NCBI RefSeq assembly: GCF_026151205.1
Contig: NW_026971838.1
Span: 1 to 32,389, forward strand
Source: Bolinopsis microptera
Taxonomy: Eukaryota > Ctenophora > Tentaculata > Lobata > Bolinopsidae
DNA: 32,389 nucleotides
Direction: 5' to 3'
The position numbers were made by a program, and so were the translations under genes. Shown here one piece after another: positions 14,041 through 31,600 of this stretch. Each line of letters begins with the position of its first letter. Position 1 is the first letter of the stretch. The notes beneath the pieces are model-generated. The model ran no database searches and was not told the DNA's origin. It was given only the letters and a program-made list of their open reading frames with translations.

Positions 14041-14320
14041 TAATCATAAGTCTCAACAAGAAATTCAACAATATAGTATAAATTCATGAACCCCATAATT
14101 ATCATAATATCAATTTTCAAATCATTTCAAAACAAAAAATTACATACATTAACATTAATTACATCAATATTTACAATATCCTCAGAAAACAGCGTCATCC
14201 CATAATTTCAATTGTCGACACAAATCATCACTAATAAAGACAATGACATCAACATAGCACATTACATAATATTTTCATCGCAGATCATTTCTCACCATAA
14301 CGATTATATCAGTTTTATTT
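14041..14320. other. Local island of higher complexity and G content
   Basis: This is the least monotonous stretch in the window. Twelve G fall between 14185 and 14312 (about 9%, against about 1% around it), together with unusual CT, CC, CG and GC steps such as AGCGTC near 14191, GTCGAC near 14214 and CGCAGATC near 14279. It also contains CCCC at 14091-14094. No open frame, tRNA fold or recognisable motif comes with it, and it is too short and stop-rich for a gene. If the window is a degraded read, this is where the base calls may come closest to a real template. If it is real DNA, this is the most usable anchor for a search. Confidence 0.6.
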
Positions 14321-14457
14321 TATCATAAATAAACAAAATAATTCACATATATGTATATATCATTACATTCATTCAATCATCAATAATATATTATATTCAA
14401 GGAAATATTTACATATTTATACATTATCAATATTTACATACCACATATTTACCCAAT

Positions 14458-14471
14458 AAAAAAAAAAAAAA
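14458..14471. repeat. A14 homopolymer run
   Basis: Fourteen A in a row shortly after the complexity island and just after an ACCC step. No gene or transcript end is nearby that would make it a poly-A signal or terminator. Confidence 0.8.
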
Positions 14472-17400
14472 TTATATCATTAATTCAATAATCACATTTC
14501 AACAAACATATATTTAAATCTCACATCATATTATAAATAATATCAAATCATATATACATTTTCATCATCATTTATAATCACCACATATCATTCATCAACA
14601 ATCATCAAAAAACATATTATCAATCATCATTATTTTATAATCACAAACTATCCACATTCACACATTATTATCATTATTCATAAAATTTTTGTCAAATTCA
14701 TTTTTCATTATACATTATCATCAATTTTAATTCCAATACAATCATCTCAGTCATTAACAATTCTTAATTCACATTTCACATTCATTCATTCAATATTACA
14801 TATATAAATCATATTTCATCATCATTTCCATCAAATCATTACACACAATAATCATCATTAGTACATTACATATTTCAAAAAATAAAAAAAATTTCACATC
14901 ATTAAATTATCAACATCATCATAATATATCATCACACATTATCATTTTTCATCATTCATATATTGTTCAGAACAAAATTCATTCATACATCATTCAATCA
15001 CATTCAAGTAGTATTATACATTCATTTATGCATTTCATAAAATATCAATCATTACATAACATTAACATCAACACCCAATACATCATTTATTCATCAGTTA
15101 TATCATATCAAACATCATGTAATTATCAGTCATATTTAGTATTCATAAATTTATTTCTTAAAATACATACATAAATTATTCAATTTCATATATTAATTTC
15201 AATTAATTCATATATACAAATTTTTATCACAATCAATATCACAACATATAACAATTCAGACATTAATAATTCAAATACAATATTATCAATTCACATATTT
15301 ATTTAATATATTTTAATATAATCATATATTACAAATCATAAGTATCATATACATTGATTCAATACATGCAAAATTCAAAACAATTTCATATAATATATCA
15401 TTGAAATTCATTCATTTCACAAATTCATTTTCATTAATTTTATTTAACAATCACAACATCATATAATCATCATTTCATACTATCATCATAACATTTGCAA
15501 ACATATCCACATTATATCAACATATATTATTTAATATCAATCAACAATTATAAATAAATTATACAAATTTATCATTCAATACATTTCCATTATATAAAAA
15601 TACATAATTTTCCACAATTATTTAAATAATAACAAAAGAATTCATATTATCATTCAATTTTCATTATATCACATTCATTAATATATATTAATCAATATTC
15701 ATATCATAATATATCAACAACTAACACATTTCATACACATATCATTTTCACATTATAGAATAACATTGTTGGTTTATTATTCATATTTACAATTCATTAA
15801 ATCTCATTTTATTAATTACAATATAATATTCCATTACAATATACATATTTCATATAATGATTATTATCATCATATACGAATCATATCATTTTATCATATA
15901 TCTTACATATTAATTCATTATTAATATCATCCAATCACAATGTATTCATCACATCAGTCATTCAAAATTATTTCAAAAAAAAAGTATTGCATAATCAATA
16001 TCATATAATTATCATATATCATATCAAATAATATTAAATAATGATTTCAATTCATTCATCAGTACCAAATCAATTATATTCACATTTCAACATTATAACA
16101 TAAACAACTTCAATATATTAATTATAATCATATTACAGTAATTTTAATATAATATATTAACACATCATTTAAATATATTTAATATTTATCATATTTCATC
16201 AATCATCATTTCATCCAATGTCATCATATACATGCAACATTCATATCACACATCACATTCAGTTTAAACATTATCATATCAACATCATTTCCACATCAAT
16301 TCAATATATTACAATAATAATTATATAACATATTATTAAACTATATATTTCATAACAACATTAATCATTCAAACAATTATCAACAATAATTAATTACACA
16401 TCAAAATTTAAATCATTATTCAAATAATTTAATTATTCAAATCATACATATCATTCATCACACAACATATAATTATATTCAATTCAATATACTATAATAT
16501 AATCAATAATACAATTGTCATCACATTTACATATTATTAATTATTTCATTATCGACAAATTCAATTTCAAATCACACATACATCAAAATATCATTTTTAA
16601 AATCAATATATCATGTATTCATTTAAAATTTTATCATATCAATCATAATATATTCGTTATTTCATAGTGAACATCATTCAACATTCATCACAATAAATAA
16701 AATCAAATACATAGATTAATATTCCATTAACAGTATCATTAAAATTTAATCATCAACAAATCATATTTCAATATTTCATTTTACATATATACATATATAC
16801 ACATCATCATTCAATAAATTATAAACAACATCACCTATAATCAACAAAATCATATATATAAAATAAATTATACAAAAAAACAATGTAACATTCATATTAT
16901 TAACATCAATCAATAATTGATACATATTATTCACTAATTAATTCAAAAAATATCATTATCAATTTATCATATATACACAAGAATTTCATCATAAAATTCA
17001 TATATATAATTCACAATAATATATATTTCACATAATTTACACACATAATTCATTAAAGAAAAACACAAATCAATTCATATTAACAATAAAAAACATATCA
17101 TCAAATTCATATATTTAATAATTTCATTTCATATTGCAAATTCACATCAATATATCATTTATATCCATATAATATATCATTTCAACAATTCATAATTTTT
17201 CAAAATTTCAAAATCAAAACATATTATACATAACATATATTCATGTTACATTTCATATTTCATGCAACATAATATAATAAAATTTTATAATACAATTAAA
17301 TATAAAAATTTTTCATTACAAAACATTCAAGATTCATCAATCCAAATATATCAATAAACATCATTTCATCATTATCATAAAATTAATCATTCACAGCATA

Positions 17401-20400
17401 TATTCTCATATATTTACAATACATTAATCAATCATATCAATTTCAATATCATTCATCAAAAATCATATTCAAAATCATTCAAATATAATTCATTGCATAA
17501 TACAATTATATTTATTTAATATAACATTAAAAAATCATATTCATTCATTATTTCATTCATTATCAACCATCAAAAAATAACATATTTCACATAAATGCAA
17601 TTATAATATAATACATCAAATTTATAATCAATTATATATTTCATTCATTCATCAATTATAAACATATAATAATAATTTATTTAATATACACAAAATATTC
17701 AAATAACACATTCATATTTCATATCATCATATATCAATTAACAACATCCATTTTTAATATATAAACACAAAAATTTACATCATTCATCATTTCATCACAT
17801 TCATATTCATACCTTATATCCAAAAATCATTCACACGATTTTTGTCAAATACAATCATATATTCATAATTTCATCATATTCATCAATATTCATATACATT
17901 TTAATCACATAATTAATTCAATCAATTTAATGTTTACACATCATGAATATCCACATAATTTAATTAGTTTCACTCCATTCATCATACATATTTAAAAAAT
18001 TTTAATTCATCATATTATTTAATCGATACAACAATACATAAAACACAAAAATTCATATATATAACTCATTCACATAATAATATCAAATTAGAGTCATTTT
18101 CATTTCATTAATCACACATCACATTATCACATTTCATATCACATCATATTTTCATACAATTCAATTTCTTTAATTCACATACATTATACATATTAGCATA
18201 TATAAATTAATTAGAATCAAATATTATACAATAGTCAATCATCATAATCAGTTCATATATCATACACATAATCAAAAATCATAATTAATTCAAAATATTC
18301 AATATACATCCATTTTTATATAACACATTTATCAGAATGACAATTGCTCATCATTTATATCACATATTTCATACATTTATATCACATTATTCATCATATT
18401 TCAAATAATATTATTGATAAACATTTATATATCATCATATACACAACATTCAATTAGACAAATGATATCATATATCATTATGATCATTCAACATATTTTT
18501 TCAACAACAACATTACATTATTCAATATTTCATTTATCACATTAATCATCGATTCATCCAATTTCATCACATTATCATACAAATCAATCCAAATAATTTT
18601 CATTTCCCAATAAAAATTAACATTTTTCATTCATTTCATCATTCAAAATTATTATCAAACATATAATTCAATTCAATCATATAATCAATAATACATTTCA
18701 TAATAAATAATAAATACAATATATCAATTTTATAAATAATCAGATTTCAATAATTCAAACAATTATTATACAGTTAGATCAAATACAACAATGCATATAC
18801 AATGATGAAAAATTCATATTTATACACTTTGATATCATAATTAGTAATAAACTATAAAAATATATAATTCATATTTCATTATATATTATATACACATACA
18901 ACACATAATATATTTTATAAGATCATCATCAAACATATTGCTATCATATTTTCAACCAAAACAAATATATTCATTCAATATATGAATTTCATATTTTAAA
19001 TAAATTTATTCATAATCATTTTCATTCATTATTCCAATATATCAATAACATTTACTTCATATATCAAATCATAATTCACACATATTTCATTTTCATATCA
19101 TCATATTAATAATTACAATTAAATCAATCCATGCATCAATTTCAATCATATTCATTTATTTCATATTCATCATATATACATAATTTTTTTCAAACAATTT
19201 AATAAAAATAATATATATATTCATATATTTAGGATTTTATCATTATGTCTAATTTTGATCAATAATTTTTTTCATTCATTAAATAATGTCATATAATTCA
19301 AATAAATTATCATATTTCAATCAACATAATCATCACAATTTATTAATATAACATCACATCAACATATTATCATAACATAACATTTCATTCAAGAATTAAG
19401 ACATTCAATTTTATATAAATAATCATAATCATATAATCGATATAAATCATTCATTCATATTCATTATTTTATATATATCACATTATCACATCATTTTAAT
19501 ATTCAGTTATATTTTGGAATAACAACAAATATATGTCAGTCATTTAATTCACATAATTAATTTCAAATACATAATTTATCATATAATTTATCATATATTA
19601 TTTCATTTTCATTATACAATATATAATAAAATCATCATCACATTCATAATTTCATAAACATTTTTTATTCAATTATTTATTTCATTTCAATTACATCATA
19701 TATTTTTAACATTTATTATATAAATTATTACATTAATAACATATTATAATTGTCATAATTATTATCAAAATTACACATCATATTTTCATTATCATCAATA
19801 ACAATTACAATATATTATCATTAATCAACATTCATTTCACATATATCATCAATATGTAATTTTATCATCATCATTTGTATTTCATATTTATTCATTATTC
19901 ATCAAAATTATATCATCAATTCATATTAACATATATTTTAATCATCAACACACAATCAATTACAATTATCATTCATCATTCATATAATATAAAAATTAAT
20001 CATAATAATTCAAATAAAATCATTATATATTATCAATTTAAAATTCATTACATATTTATTCAATAAATATATCACAATATATATATATATAATTTTATAT
20101 ATCATACCATACACATCAAATCCAGATACAAAAAATTTAAAATATATATCAATCATCAAAAAAATAATATTCAAAATATATATTATCAATCATAATAATC
20201 AAAATACATTCAATATAATCACATCATAATTAAATATCATCCATATTATACATTATCAATTCAAATTCATTTCATTAAAATTAGTTTCATTCAATTATAT
20301 TCATCATCATATTCATTATTACATATCATAATTAATTAAATCACAAATAATTCCTATTATACAGTCATCATACCATTAAGATATTAATACATAAATTACA

Positions 20401-23400
20401 TATAATCCATATTCATATACATATATGATATTATATACATTACAAAACATTTAAAAATCATTTCAAAATATATTCAAAAAACAAACATTTACATAATTAT
20501 CATTTTTACACAATTACAATATCATTTATTTTATTTACACATCATATAATATTATTAAATAAAATTCACATTTATTCATCAATTTTTTCATATAATTCAT
20601 CATATTTCACATTCATCTTCAATTATGTTCATTATCATATAACATTTAATTATCATTTTTCACATTATAATATATATTAACAAATTTTTTTAAATCAATA
20701 TCATTTATTAATATTCAATACATATTATATATAATCATTATATCATTCAATCAAACATATAACATTTATGTCAAATTCAATATATTCATTTTTCATCACA
20801 TTAATTAATTTTTATCAAATAATATTTCAAAAATCAAAAATATACATTTTATATTCCACAAATGTATTAATATATAATTTTTATAACATTATAAATATTA
20901 CACATATATTTATTATAATACATTTAAATCATTTAATACACAATTCATCAAACATTTCAATTCATAATCACATTATCAATTCATCATGCACATTCCATAA
21001 ATTTTAACAATATAATGTATAAATCATATATCATTTCATCATTCAAATTTTATTAATTATTCAAACATAATATATACAATAAATCATAATTTTCAATATC
21101 ATCAAAATATAATATCTATATACATAATACACATCACATTAATTTCATCAAAAATCAATTCAAATCATATCAATTATATCCAATTAATCAAATTCATATA
21201 ACAATTTTCCATATTATTATCAATCATATCATCACATAGATATTACAATATAAATCAATATAATTTATACCATTTCAAATTATAATCATCACATCACAGC
21301 ATTCATATCTCATCATTTTTTCATTATAATAATTTCAGCACATCATATCATCCAATCAAATTATTAAAAGTTTCATTCACAAAATTTTTTACGATTATTC
21401 ATCAATAATTATTATTGCAATTCCAATCACATAGTATAACAATCATAATACAAATAATTCATACATATCATCAATAATCATTCATCATTCAAATATGAAT
21501 CATTATAAATAATAATTATCAATTATAATTATTTTTCATCAATATTTATACATAGCAATTATATCAATTCAATCATTCATCATTCAACACATATAGTATC
21601 ATTCAATAATTCATAATTCATTCATAATCAATTAATTAAATTTTATCATTATATAATCACATCAATATCATCATACATATTTATATATATTACATTATTA
21701 ATTAACATATCATTCACAATTCATCATTCATCATATCATCATGATTCACATTCATTTACAATATTTTCATAAATCATCATTAGTATATTATATATTCACA
21801 ATAATTGTCAAATCAATATTCATAATCATATATCATATTCAATCATTATCATCAAAAAAAAAATATATCATACATATATCAAATCATTATAATTTATCAC
21901 ATACAATAAAATTTCATTCAGAATATTCATATCAAAATAATTCATTTTCAATATTCCATTAATTAATATTCAAAAAATATATATATCACACAATTATTCA
22001 TATCATATATGATAATCATCATTCCCCATTCACATTCATAACATATAATTCATATTCATACAATTCATTTTATTTAATATTTTTTATTACAATTCAAATC
22101 ATATAAACATCATACAATTATCATAACAATTGAACCAATCATAAATTCATTACATTTCATCAAATATACAATATTATCAAATTAAGATTATTTCAATCAT
22201 AAATTCATTCACAGTAAAAATTTATTCCAAAAATAAATATCATCAATTACACATAAAATGTTCATTACAAAAATAGTAAATAAATATCAAATATATTTAT
22301 TCAATTTTTATCAAATTTGCCCAAGTCATATATCTCATCATATTTCATTCATACAATACATAATATATTTCAAAACATTAAATATTTTTAAAAATAAACA
22401 TATTCATTCAAATCATTTATTCATTATAGTCATCAATATTCATAATAATCATTACAATTAAATCATTATCATCATATTATATATCAAATTAATATTAAAT
22501 AATCATTTTTCATTCATATATAAATTTAATAAAACAACATTTACATATTTTCATAATCATATTTAAACATACATCATCAACTTTAACATAATTAGATCGA
22601 TTTCATTGTTCAAATTATAAATCATATTATTCATAAATTTCAATTATTCATTAATAAAAAATAATCATATTTCACACACCATTCAACAAAATTTATATAC
22701 ACATCATCAATCATATACAATTATAATCATAAATACACAAACATTATATTCATTTTCATACAATAAAAAACAGCATATCACACATATCATATCATATTTA
22801 TCTTCATCATTTTCATAATAAACACCAACAATCATATCAACAATCATTTCACACATTAATATCATTAACATATTCATATTAGATTCATCATCATTATTTC
22901 ATCATCATATTATTTCATATCATATTGCATTTATTTATCATAAAATCAAATAATTTTATTCATATCACATTCATTATTAGTAAATATCACAATCATCATC
23001 ATATTCAATCCAATTTATTATAATATTCAATATAATATATCATACAACAAATCATATAATTACAAACATAAATATATCATTCAAATAAATATTCAACATA
23101 ATTTTATATTCATTCATATATTATTCATCATTACACATTCTATTCATCATTTCATACACATATCAGCAATTTTTCATATCATCACATATCATAAATTTAT
23201 CATTCAATTTTTCATAATTAATATTCATCAAATATTATCATTCATAATTCAATTTATAATACTCAAAATTCATTCAATCATAATCATACATTATTATCAA
23301 TTTCAATTTATATTATTACAATTATATTATTCATTTTTTTAACATATAATTATTCATCCATCATTCATATAAACAAATTATCATCAACATTATCATTCAT

Positions 23401-25641
23401 ATCATCATTATCATTTCATTACATTAAATTTAATATTCAACATTATAATTTATTATATTCAATTTCATTTTCATTATGCACATCAAATCATAATCACATA
23501 CATAAAATTCAATGAACCATACAATCATTCAATATAATACATTATATTACACATAAAATATCAATATCATCATTAAATCATATCACACGATTATCATCAA
23601 ATCAAATTCAAGTCAATATATTATATATATTGACACATTATAATTAAAATCATATTTTCATCACATATTATTCATCAAATATTATTTACAATAATTTATA
23701 TTTCAATACATCAAAATCATTTCACATATTCAATAATTCATCATTTATCATCATCATAATATTATAAATAAATAATGACAATCATTTATATTTCATCATT
23801 CACAAACTCATTAATTTCACATTCAACATCATATTCATAATTATCATCATTATATACATCATAATTCAAATATACAACAAATTTTCATGATTTATATATC
23901 ACATAATATTCAAATAAACATAAAAGTAAATATAAATATCATTATATAAATCATTCATTTATATAATTATTCAAAACATTTAATTATATATATAATCACA
24001 TTCATAATTTCATATTACCAAATTCATATAATATTCACAAATTTATTTCAATTTTCAGCGTTTAAAAAACAATTCAATTCAATACATAAAATTTCAAACA
24101 CATATCAAATTATTTACATATCACATAACAATTCATATTATAAATAATAATATATACACGCATTAATTCATAATATTTCATCAAATCATCATTCCGAATA
24201 ATAATTAATTTCATTTCATGGTAGCCATAAACATCATCCAATCATAAAATACAACAATAATTACATATTATTATACATCATATATCACTATCATATATCA
24301 TATTCAATGATATATAATAACATCACATTCATTCATCATATATAGTTATATTCATAATTTATAAATTTCATAAAACAAATTATTTCATAAAATTTCATAT
24401 TTCAATTCAAATCATCATTAATATCATACATACATCAAATATTCATCTATCATCATTCATCATTAAATTATTTAATAAAATTATTTCATTTATAATCATA
24501 TATTACAATATCATATTTCAATTTATTAATTCAATCATATAATTATATCACACATTTAATACAATCATTTAATATAAGATCAAAACATATCAAAATCATT
24601 AATCAATTCATAATCATATCATATTAATTCATATTTTCAATATAATTTCACATAATATATTCAATCAAATATATTCATAAATCATTCATAAATTATTTAA
24701 TCAAATCAAAACATTATATAATCAAATTAATCACATACCAATCATTAATAATATTTCCAAGACACATTTATTTCATTTCAATACACAATCACACACACAA
24801 TCAAATTTTCATATATTAATATAATTCATTTCAACAAACATGATTCATATAAAATTCAAAATAAAACATATCATATGTGAAATATTCTTACATCATCATT
24901 TTTTTAATATCATCATCATTCATCACAACATCATTTTCAAATACATTCACACACAACATTTATAACATTCAAAACATATAATATATATTATTTCAATATT
25001 TTTCATATATTATTCATAAATCATTATATTATCATCACACAGAATCATTCATACATATATTTCACTTAGTTACAATATCAAAAATTACACAATACAAATC
25101 TTATTAATAATCATCAATAAATATATTAATTTTCAATAAATGTAATCAATAATATATATATCATTATTTATTACATTTCATATATTTATCATATATATAT
25201 TTCACAAACAATATCATCATCACAATTTATATATAATCATTATCCTATTATATTTTTCATTCATCATTTCAAAATCATTACAATATTTTTTTACATAATA
25301 ATTCATTCAAACATTAATACAATATCATCAAAAATCAAAAAAAACATTCACATAATTCAATAATATCATTATATCATATTCATTTCAAAATCATTAAATA
25401 TTACATCCATTAACATCATACTACTAGAAACATAATCAATTCAATCATAATCAACACACATAATTCAATATTAATTTTTCATCATTCATTTACAATTATT
25501 CTATTTAAATATTACATTTCATTTCATATCAAGACAGTTCTTATTTAATTATAATCCATAATTCATTTAACAATAATTATTCAAACATTCTCACATTGAA
25601 CAAATAGCATTCAATCATATATTTACATATTTATATTCATT

Positions 25642-25660
25642 CCCCCCCCCAAAAAAAAAA
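25642..25660. repeat. C9 run directly joined to A10 run
   Basis: Nine C are followed immediately by ten A. It is the longest C run in the window and has the same block style as the 3229-5078 tract, about 20 kb away. No hairpin, promoter or terminator reading fits; there is no G run nearby to pair with the C. Confidence 0.85.
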
Positions 25661-28600
25661 TCAATAAATTATCAATCATCAATCAGCCAATCAAAATGAA
25701 CATCAATATATATTATATAATCAATCATAATCAAAATATCATTAAATAATTATCATAATTCCTCCAAAAATCACAAACATTAATCAAAATAATTTCATTG
25801 GATCAATTATAATATTCACATTCATAATTATTCTATATACATATTAATTATTTCATTTTACATTCATAAATTTAAAATTTTTCGATCGATTCATAACATC
25901 AACAGTACATATCAAAAAACATTCATCATTCATACACAATTCACATCACATAATTTCAAACTATAATTAATATTTATTATAAATTCAATCAAATTATCAT
26001 TCAACACACATTAAATATAAATTCATATAAATCAATATAATATTTCATAATGTTTCATTCATATTTAATCATCAATTCAAATCATCATTCATTCAAATAT
26101 TTACAATTATATAAACCATTATACATTCATATATTATACACATAAATATATTTTCAACAATATCATTTATGTCAATCTTTATCAAATAAATTACATCATA
26201 CATATTATATTATCAATATTCATAATATATCATCATTATCATACAATACAAATATCATTTCATATCATCATTATTATACAATTATATATTACATTTATAT
26301 TCATATTAAATTCATATCACATTCATAATTTCAATCAATTCATATATCATAAAAACCATAAATATAAATTTTATTACATCGCATTACGAATTATATCATT
26401 CAAACATATTCAAATTAATTATTAATCATTACATATTTTATTCATTAATTATTCATATTTATTATTAAACATATCATAAAGTACCATATCATCTTCATCA
26501 AACATTTGTTCAAATTATATCAACAAATAAATAACAAATAATTCATATATTATTCATCACATATATCAATAATTTTATTCATATCCTTCATATATTCAAT
26601 TTATTCTACACATATTCATTCATTAAAATATTATCTATCATTATTCAATTACATAATTAAAATCATATATCATATAATACAAATGATATAACATATATAT
26701 TTCAAAAACAAATATACATTACAATATATATAATCATCATTAGCAATTCATCATATATCATCATTTCATAAATAACAAATTCAATTTTATATCAATTTTA
26801 ATTTTATTAATAAAACATAATCAAATCTCATCATCCAGCAATTATATATCATTACATTCAATATTACATATAAACATCCAATAATTGATACAGTTCACAA
26901 TGATAATATTATCAACATTATTAAATATTTTCAAAATTCACAATTCATCATTCAATTTTCAATCATTATTTCAATCAAAAAAAAAATTAAAAAAAATAAA
27001 AAAAAATAAAATATCATCATCAATCATTCATCACATCATCATCATTCATTATATTCATTTCTCATATACAGTCAATTTCCAATTTCAACAATATTATCAT
27101 TATCTTCATATCATCATTTAATTTTCATATCATAAAATATCATCATCATAATTATAAAATCATCAATATAATATTTCAATCATACAATCAATGTTCAACA
27201 AATATATCACATATGTCATACATGTTTTATATATAAATATATCAAAATTCAATCACAATTTATTTCATCAAAATTTATAACATTATAATCACAACATAAT
27301 ATTTCATATTCACAATTATTAACATATTAAAAAACCAAATTCATATCAAATATCATCAATCATATTTCAGTATACATTCATATATTCACACTCATATTTA
27401 TACATCAAATTATATCAATTATCAAATATATATTTCCTACATCACCATAATTTACATCATAATCATTACAAAATACATTATTACATTAAATTTTATAACA
27501 TTTCATTAAATATTACATTTTCAATATTTTACAAATCAATAGTCATATTTCATAACAATTTTTATTTATACAAATTTCACTCATTCAACATCAGTCAAAT
27601 ATTCAATTCAATAGTCAAATTTTATTCACATAATCAATTTTATCATAAATCATCAAATTTATCATATATCGATATTATATAGTTCATATTTTTTATTGAT
27701 ATCAAATTAACATAATATATCATTAATAATTTCAGTTTTCAAACACAACAATACATATCAAACAATAATGCATTTATATTAATCATTAATCTCCATTATA
27801 TTCATCATCATAACATTAATCATCAATCATCATATATAACAAATACCATTCATTTATATCGATTCATTAATATATCATAATAGAAAAATATATAATTCAT
27901 AATCACCATCATATATATATCAATATTCATCATAATACAATATCAATTTCATAGTAAAATATTTTCACATTCATCACCATACAACAACATCAAATTTCAC
28001 AATCATCAATTTCATTTTATATTAAATTTCAAATAACCAAACATTTTCATACATATATTATTTTGATATGTCACTTAATTTCAAAGAAATTATATTTTTT
28101 ATATAAATCACATATTAGATATATTATTACATACAATTCATATATCATTCATTATTCATTTATTTTCAAATCACATCAAATTATTCATATATCCTCATAA
28201 GCAATAACATTCAATATTTCATCATCATTTTTAATTATTATAATATGGTCACTCATTATCATTCATATAATACAAAATCATATTATTTAATTTCATAGAC
28301 ACAATTATATTACAAACAAAAAAATTATATCATTTCTATCGAAATACAAAATACACAATTTTTATTAATTATCATCAGACATCATTCATTCATAAATATG
28401 AAATTTCATTCAATATCACCATTATACATAATTATTACATACATAACAATCATTACACATTTTCACAAATTATAAAACAGTAAACAATCATCATATCATA
28501 ATTCCATAATTCACAATAACATATTTTACATATTATCATCATCATTATTTCGAACACATTCAACAAATTTAATATCCATATCAAATATTATATATATTCA

Positions 28601-31600
28601 CAATTTCAAATCATTTCAACACATACATTCATAATTCCAAAATTTATCAATTCATATCATTCAACTCATCAATACATACATCACATTTTTTTCACAACAT
28701 TATAAATTTATATCATGGTTAATACATTATTATTATCAATCACATATTTTTTCAAATACATTCACATAATTTCATCAATTTTACATCATATAAATTTCAT
28801 TATTTCAATATATATTATCATCATCTTTATATTACACAAATACATCATTCAATCATATAATGAATCACCATTCACATACAATCATACATATAATATATAT
28901 TCAATATAAATTCAAAAAACAACATATATAATAAATCAAATGTTATCAATATTTCATCAAATATAAATTAATAAAAATCATCATTATATCATTTTCATTA
29001 CATAATCATTCAATATTAAAAGCATAATTTACACACCTTTATAATGAATTATCATGAACATCATCAATCCAATCATAATAAAATAAATATTATCATGAGT
29101 AATAATTTCAATATCATCAACATACTTATTCAAATCATAAACACAAATTTTTCATTCACATATATTAACATTCATTCAAGTATATTCCCAATTACACAAT
29201 CATAAATATATCATCAACACATTTCATTTCAACATAACATATCACAATATAATTAAAATTTCATATATATATTCATCATCAACAAATCAAATATTGCATC
29301 AATATTCATATAAAGTCCAATATAATTCATATTTCATAAATAACAATTAATAATTCATCAAAGCAATTCATTATTCAATTTCATATTATTCATCATGTAA
29401 ATAAATCATCAAAATATATCAATCATTATTATCAAAATTAATTGACATAATACATCATTCATTTCAATATCACATTAAAATCAATTAAAACAAAAAAATT
29501 TACATCAATCATTACAAAATCATTTTATACATCATCCATATTTCAGATACAATATTATATTATATCACTCAATATCATTCAATACATTCACAACATACAC
29601 ACATAACATTCAATATCAAAATAAATCATATATTTTTATTCATCAAATTATCAGGAAATATACACAAAATTCACGTACATTTCAATATCAAATATCATCT
29701 ATAATATAGATATAGTCATTTACCTCATATCATACAAAATCATAATTTTTTTTATCAATTATCAATACAATTAAATATTACATGTTATACACAACATTAT
29801 ATATTCAAAACATTTATCATTCAAAATAAATTATCAATATCACAGATAATAATTTTCACAAATATAAATTTTTTTTCATTTTTGCCATCACATCATAATT
29901 CATACATTACACATTTCATAATTTTTTTCAATTATATCAAATACACATCATATTTCAAACTATCATCATTATATTTATCAATTACTCACATTCAAAAGAA
30001 TTCATCATAATATCAAATTTCATATATTATTAATTCAACATCATTCATCACATCATATTAAAAAATATCCATAATCATTAAACCATTAAAATTATATCAA
30101 ATAAACATTTCCCTAACACATAACATTTATATAATTTACATAATATCACATGTTAATATTAATGCATCATTCATATAACCACAAATTTCACATTTTTACA
30201 TATATTCATAATTCATCAATAAATCATAATATCAAAATCATAAATCATTAATTCAACACATCATACACATTACATTTATAATTTAATCATAGTTTCATTA
30301 AATTCATTAACCAAACAAACACATTATTATTCATTTCAAATCACAATTAAATTCATATAAATTAACATATATATCATATCATATATTGTTATCATTAATA
30401 TACAATACACATCATTTTATTATTATCAATATATTAATAAAACATTCATATATCATTTCACAATACAATTATCATATAATACATATAACAATATAATAAT
30501 TTTTATATTTACTATAAACATCATTCATATTTTAAGCAAATTAAACAATAATAATTCAACCAATCATAACATTTTATCATATTTTCAAAACAACACACAA
30601 ATAATTTATTCCACATATTTCATTTTCATATATATTATCACAATCACACACATAAATTTTTTTTATACATTATTTAATTATAATCAATCAATTATAATAA
30701 AGAATAACAATTCATTCATATTAATACATCACAAATATCACACAAAATATAAAATAATCATATACCATAAATTAAGCATATACCAGCATCATACAATTTT
30801 ATATAGTCATTCAAAAAAATGATACATTAATATATTATTCACCATAATATTTCATTCATTATAACATTCATAAGAGTCATCACATTACATTTTTTCAAAT
30901 TCATATCACCAATACAATTATATTATTCAATTATATTTACATCATATATTACAGATATATACATTTATAATGATTTAATATCATATTATTACCATTTATA
31001 TAAATTTAAAAATATCATCACATACATTTCACACCAATTTCATCATTATTCATATTCATTAAAAAAATTTATTCAAATTTTCAACATTATATATAATTCA
31101 TAATTCGATCATTAATAATCAAATATTCATTCATAAATCATTTATACAATTATCAATTTCATACATATTATCATCATCCAATCAATATAAATCAACAAAC
31201 TTATTACAACAAAATTCATATATCATTAACATATTCAATACCAATAATTAATTTCTACAGTCATTCAAGAGTATACAAAATATTAAATATCAACAAAATC
31301 ATTATTATGTTTATTCATCATCATTATCAATATTCATAACAATTCCAAAATCAAGCATATATTCACAATATATCAATAACACATTTTTCATCATCAACAT
31401 ATTGCATCATTTTACATAATAATAATCAATATCAATCATTACAATTAATCATCATTTTCAGTTATTAATAATCATCATTATTTTTTCATACATCATTCAT
31501 CATCATTTATTCATATATCAATTTTCAAATCAATATTCATTATTCATTATAACAAAAAAATAAAAACATACTCATATCAATATATCACATATCCATTCAC

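Noticed and set aside
19231-19265. AGGA ten bases upstream of ATG, like a ribosome-binding site and start
   Set aside because: The frame ends after six codons at TAA; it is a coincidence.
20768-21007. Longest + strand open frame, 79 codons, starting with ATG
   Set aside because: Its translation is only I/N/H/S/F/Y-rich low complexity and it has no ribosome-binding site. With TAA at roughly 7% of codons, about ten open runs of this length are expected by chance over six frames in 32 kb.
23630-23644. TTGACA followed closely by TATAAT
   Set aside because: The gap is only 3 bases, so the two hexamers cannot act as a -35/-10 pair.
24218-24228. ATGG-TAG-CCAT inverted repeat
   Set aside because: A 4-base stem with a 3-base loop and no downstream T run is too weak to call a hairpin or terminator.
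25882-25889. TCGATCGA palindrome
   Set aside because: It is a single 8-base palindrome with no repeats, partner site or gene context.
26885-27121. 78-codon open frame with a lysine-rich middle
   Set aside because: The lysines come from local A runs around 26970-27010. There is no domain, no start context and no gene neighbour; it is a chance frame.
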